Part shown: in pieces, positions 63,262-64,000 of the stretch
Numbering within the stretch: position 1 is the first letter of the stretch
Layout of the letters: each line of letters starts with the position of its first letter
Source: Haloplasmataceae bacterium
GTDB lineage: Bacteria > Bacillota_I > Bacilli_A > Haloplasmatales > Haloplasmataceae
Assembly (NCBI GenBank): GCA_029240795.1
Contig: JARDZP010000002.1
Coordinates: 1 to 64,000, forward strand
Direction of reading: 5' to 3'
Length of the DNA: 64,000 nt
Made by a program: the position numbers and the translations under genes
Notes under the pieces: generated by a model
Told to the model about the DNA's origin: nothing
The model's database searches: none
The model's input: the letters and a program-made list of their open reading frames with translations, nothing else

Positions 63262-64000
63262 ATGGAAAATCCTAATAAAAATATTAGGTTAAGAAGAGTT
63301 GTAAGTATTGGGGGATTTATAACACTTATTTTACTATTGGTTGTATTTGGAAGTATAAGTTACGTTATGAATGGACCAATCAATATGATTAATACATTTA
63401 TAAATACTGCTTATGATTTATTAATAACTACCGTCTTTAAAATTATGGCTATTACGGTTATAGTTGGTGCACTAGGAGCTTTTTTATCTGAATTTGGTGT
63501 AGTCGCAATATTAAATAAAATGTTGTCATATGTTATGAAACCTATTTACAATTTACCCGGTGCTGCTGCACTAGGTGTTGTTACTACATTTCTATCAGAT
63601 AACCCTGCAATCCTAACTCTCGCTAAAGAAAAAGACTTTCGAAAATATTTCAAGAAATATCAACTACCTGCATTAACAAATCTTGGAACTGCTTATGGAA
63701 TGGGGCTCATTGTTATTACAGTAATGATATCATTATCATCTATGGCTAATCAAAATTTCTTTTTACCTGCAATGGTTGGTTTAGTTGGTGCCATTATTGG
63801 TAGTATTATTAGTGTTCGACTCATGTTACATTATTCAAAAAAATTATATGGAGATGAAGAATTAAACATTGTAGATGATTCACAATATGATTTTCTACAA
63901 TATCGTGAAATAAGGCAGGGTACTTTTTTACAACGAGCCCTTGATTCAATTCTTGAAGGTGGCAAGTCTGGAGTTGAAATGGGTATGGCGATTATTCCTG
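63262..64000 (+). CDS. Nucleoside-recognition-type membrane protein (partial)
   Basis: The gene starts at ATG 63262 (GAGGAGAAG upstream) and runs off the window; about 246 residues are visible. Several membrane helices: first about 14-36, then TAYDLLITTVFKIMAITVIV, LSYVMKPIYNLPGAAALGVV, SDNPAILTLAKE (family pattern of the Gate/nucleoside-recognition domain) and TNLGTAYGMGLIVITVMISL. Relatives are annotated as YjiH/SpmA-like membrane proteins; one group occurs with sporulation genes. Function unknown. Confidence 0.75.
   Translation, partial: MENPNKNIRLRRVVSIGGFITLILLLVVFGSISYVMNGPINMINTFINTAYDLLITTVFKIMAITVIVGALGAFLSEFGVVAILNKMLSYVMKPIYNLPGAAALGVVTTFLSDNPAILTLAKEKDFRKYFKKYQLPALTNLGTAYGMGLIVITVMISLSSMANQNFFLPAMVGLVGAIIGSIISVRLMLHYSKKLYGDEELNIVDDSQYDFLQYREIRQGTFLQRALDSILEGGKSGVEMGMAIIP

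Noticed and set aside
1-64000. Mycoplasma-type genetic code (TGA as Trp)
   Set aside because: Conserved Trp positions (for example in GlyS and RpoD) use TGG, complete conserved proteins end at normal positions under the standard code, and at least one gene ends in TGA.
1-64000. CRISPR array, tRNA or rRNA genes, prophage
   Set aside because: No regularly spaced repeats, no cloverleaf-like sequences recognised by eye, no phage structural genes. Small tRNA-like RNAs could be missed without a covariance search.

Overview
The window is strongly AT-rich chromosomal DNA from a Firmicutes/Bacilli-type bacterium. The best clue is a long block (about 18.1-33.6 kb) in the Bacillus subtilis yqf-region order: nfo, cshB, ispH ... 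trmK, rpoD, dnaG, glyS, recO, yqzL, era, cdd, ybeY, phoH, yqfD, yqfC. Trp is read from TGG. Stops are nearly all TAA or TAG, with TGA ending at least the gene at 51404. A standard code therefore fits better than the Mycoplasma code. Extreme AT content, Bacilli synteny, an Rnf complex and many decayed genes suit a deep-branching Bacilli lineage near the Haloplasma/Izemoplasma side of the Mollicutes. That placement is inference. Many genes use a Shine-Dalgarno matched to the 3' half of the consensus (AGGTGG/GGTGAT).

Region by region. (1) 0-11.2 kb: a Gram-positive-style type IV pilus locus. Leftward: pilB-pilC, a separately promoted major pilin, pilD, pilM, pilN, pilO, and a degenerate VanW-like gene at the head. 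Rightward: two minor pilins, a large PilX-like pseudopilin and a truncated IS1182-type transposase fragment. (2) 11.2-18 kb: secreted proteins: a lipoprotein with a PPC-like domain, a 1422-residue protein with MORN repeats, and a membrane-anchored ankyrin protein. (3) 18-33.6 kb: the conserved housekeeping block (DNA repair, RNA helicase, isoprenoid enzyme, sigma factor, primase, glycyl-tRNA synthetase with T-box leader, ribosome maturation), interrupted by a GH18 enzyme and a dead acetyltransferase. The sporulation-lineage genes yqfC and yqfD close it. (4) 33.6-39 kb: a CopZ-like Fe-S/zinc protein inside a 21-bp inverted repeat, an inactive rhomboid, rluD, lspA, a PDZ-Lon protease and dCMP deaminase. 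(5) 39.5-44.6 kb: an rnfC-D-G-E-A operon ending in a small NqrM-like protein and an RnfB without its ferredoxin domain. (6) 44.7-58 kb: mntP under a yybP-ykoY manganese riboswitch, a PadR/DUF1700/DUF4097 module, an SDR oxidoreductase, a self-standing proteasome-like protease, an M23 peptidase, ferritin-like and spore-coat-like proteins, PepF and TypA. (7) 58-64 kb: a YebC-family regulator, then an accessory zone with a decayed sialate O-acetylesterase, a methyltransferase, direct repeats around a GyrI-like protein, another gene fragment, DUF1877 and a partial transporter-like gene running off the right edge.

The candidates for something undescribed are the Rnf operon (NqrM-like subunit, minimal RnfB, Ser instead of Thr at the RnfD flavin site), the pilus locus with its VanW-like and transposase-derived passengers, and the MORN-containing secreted giant beside it. 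No tRNA, rRNA, CRISPR array or complete insertion sequence was seen.
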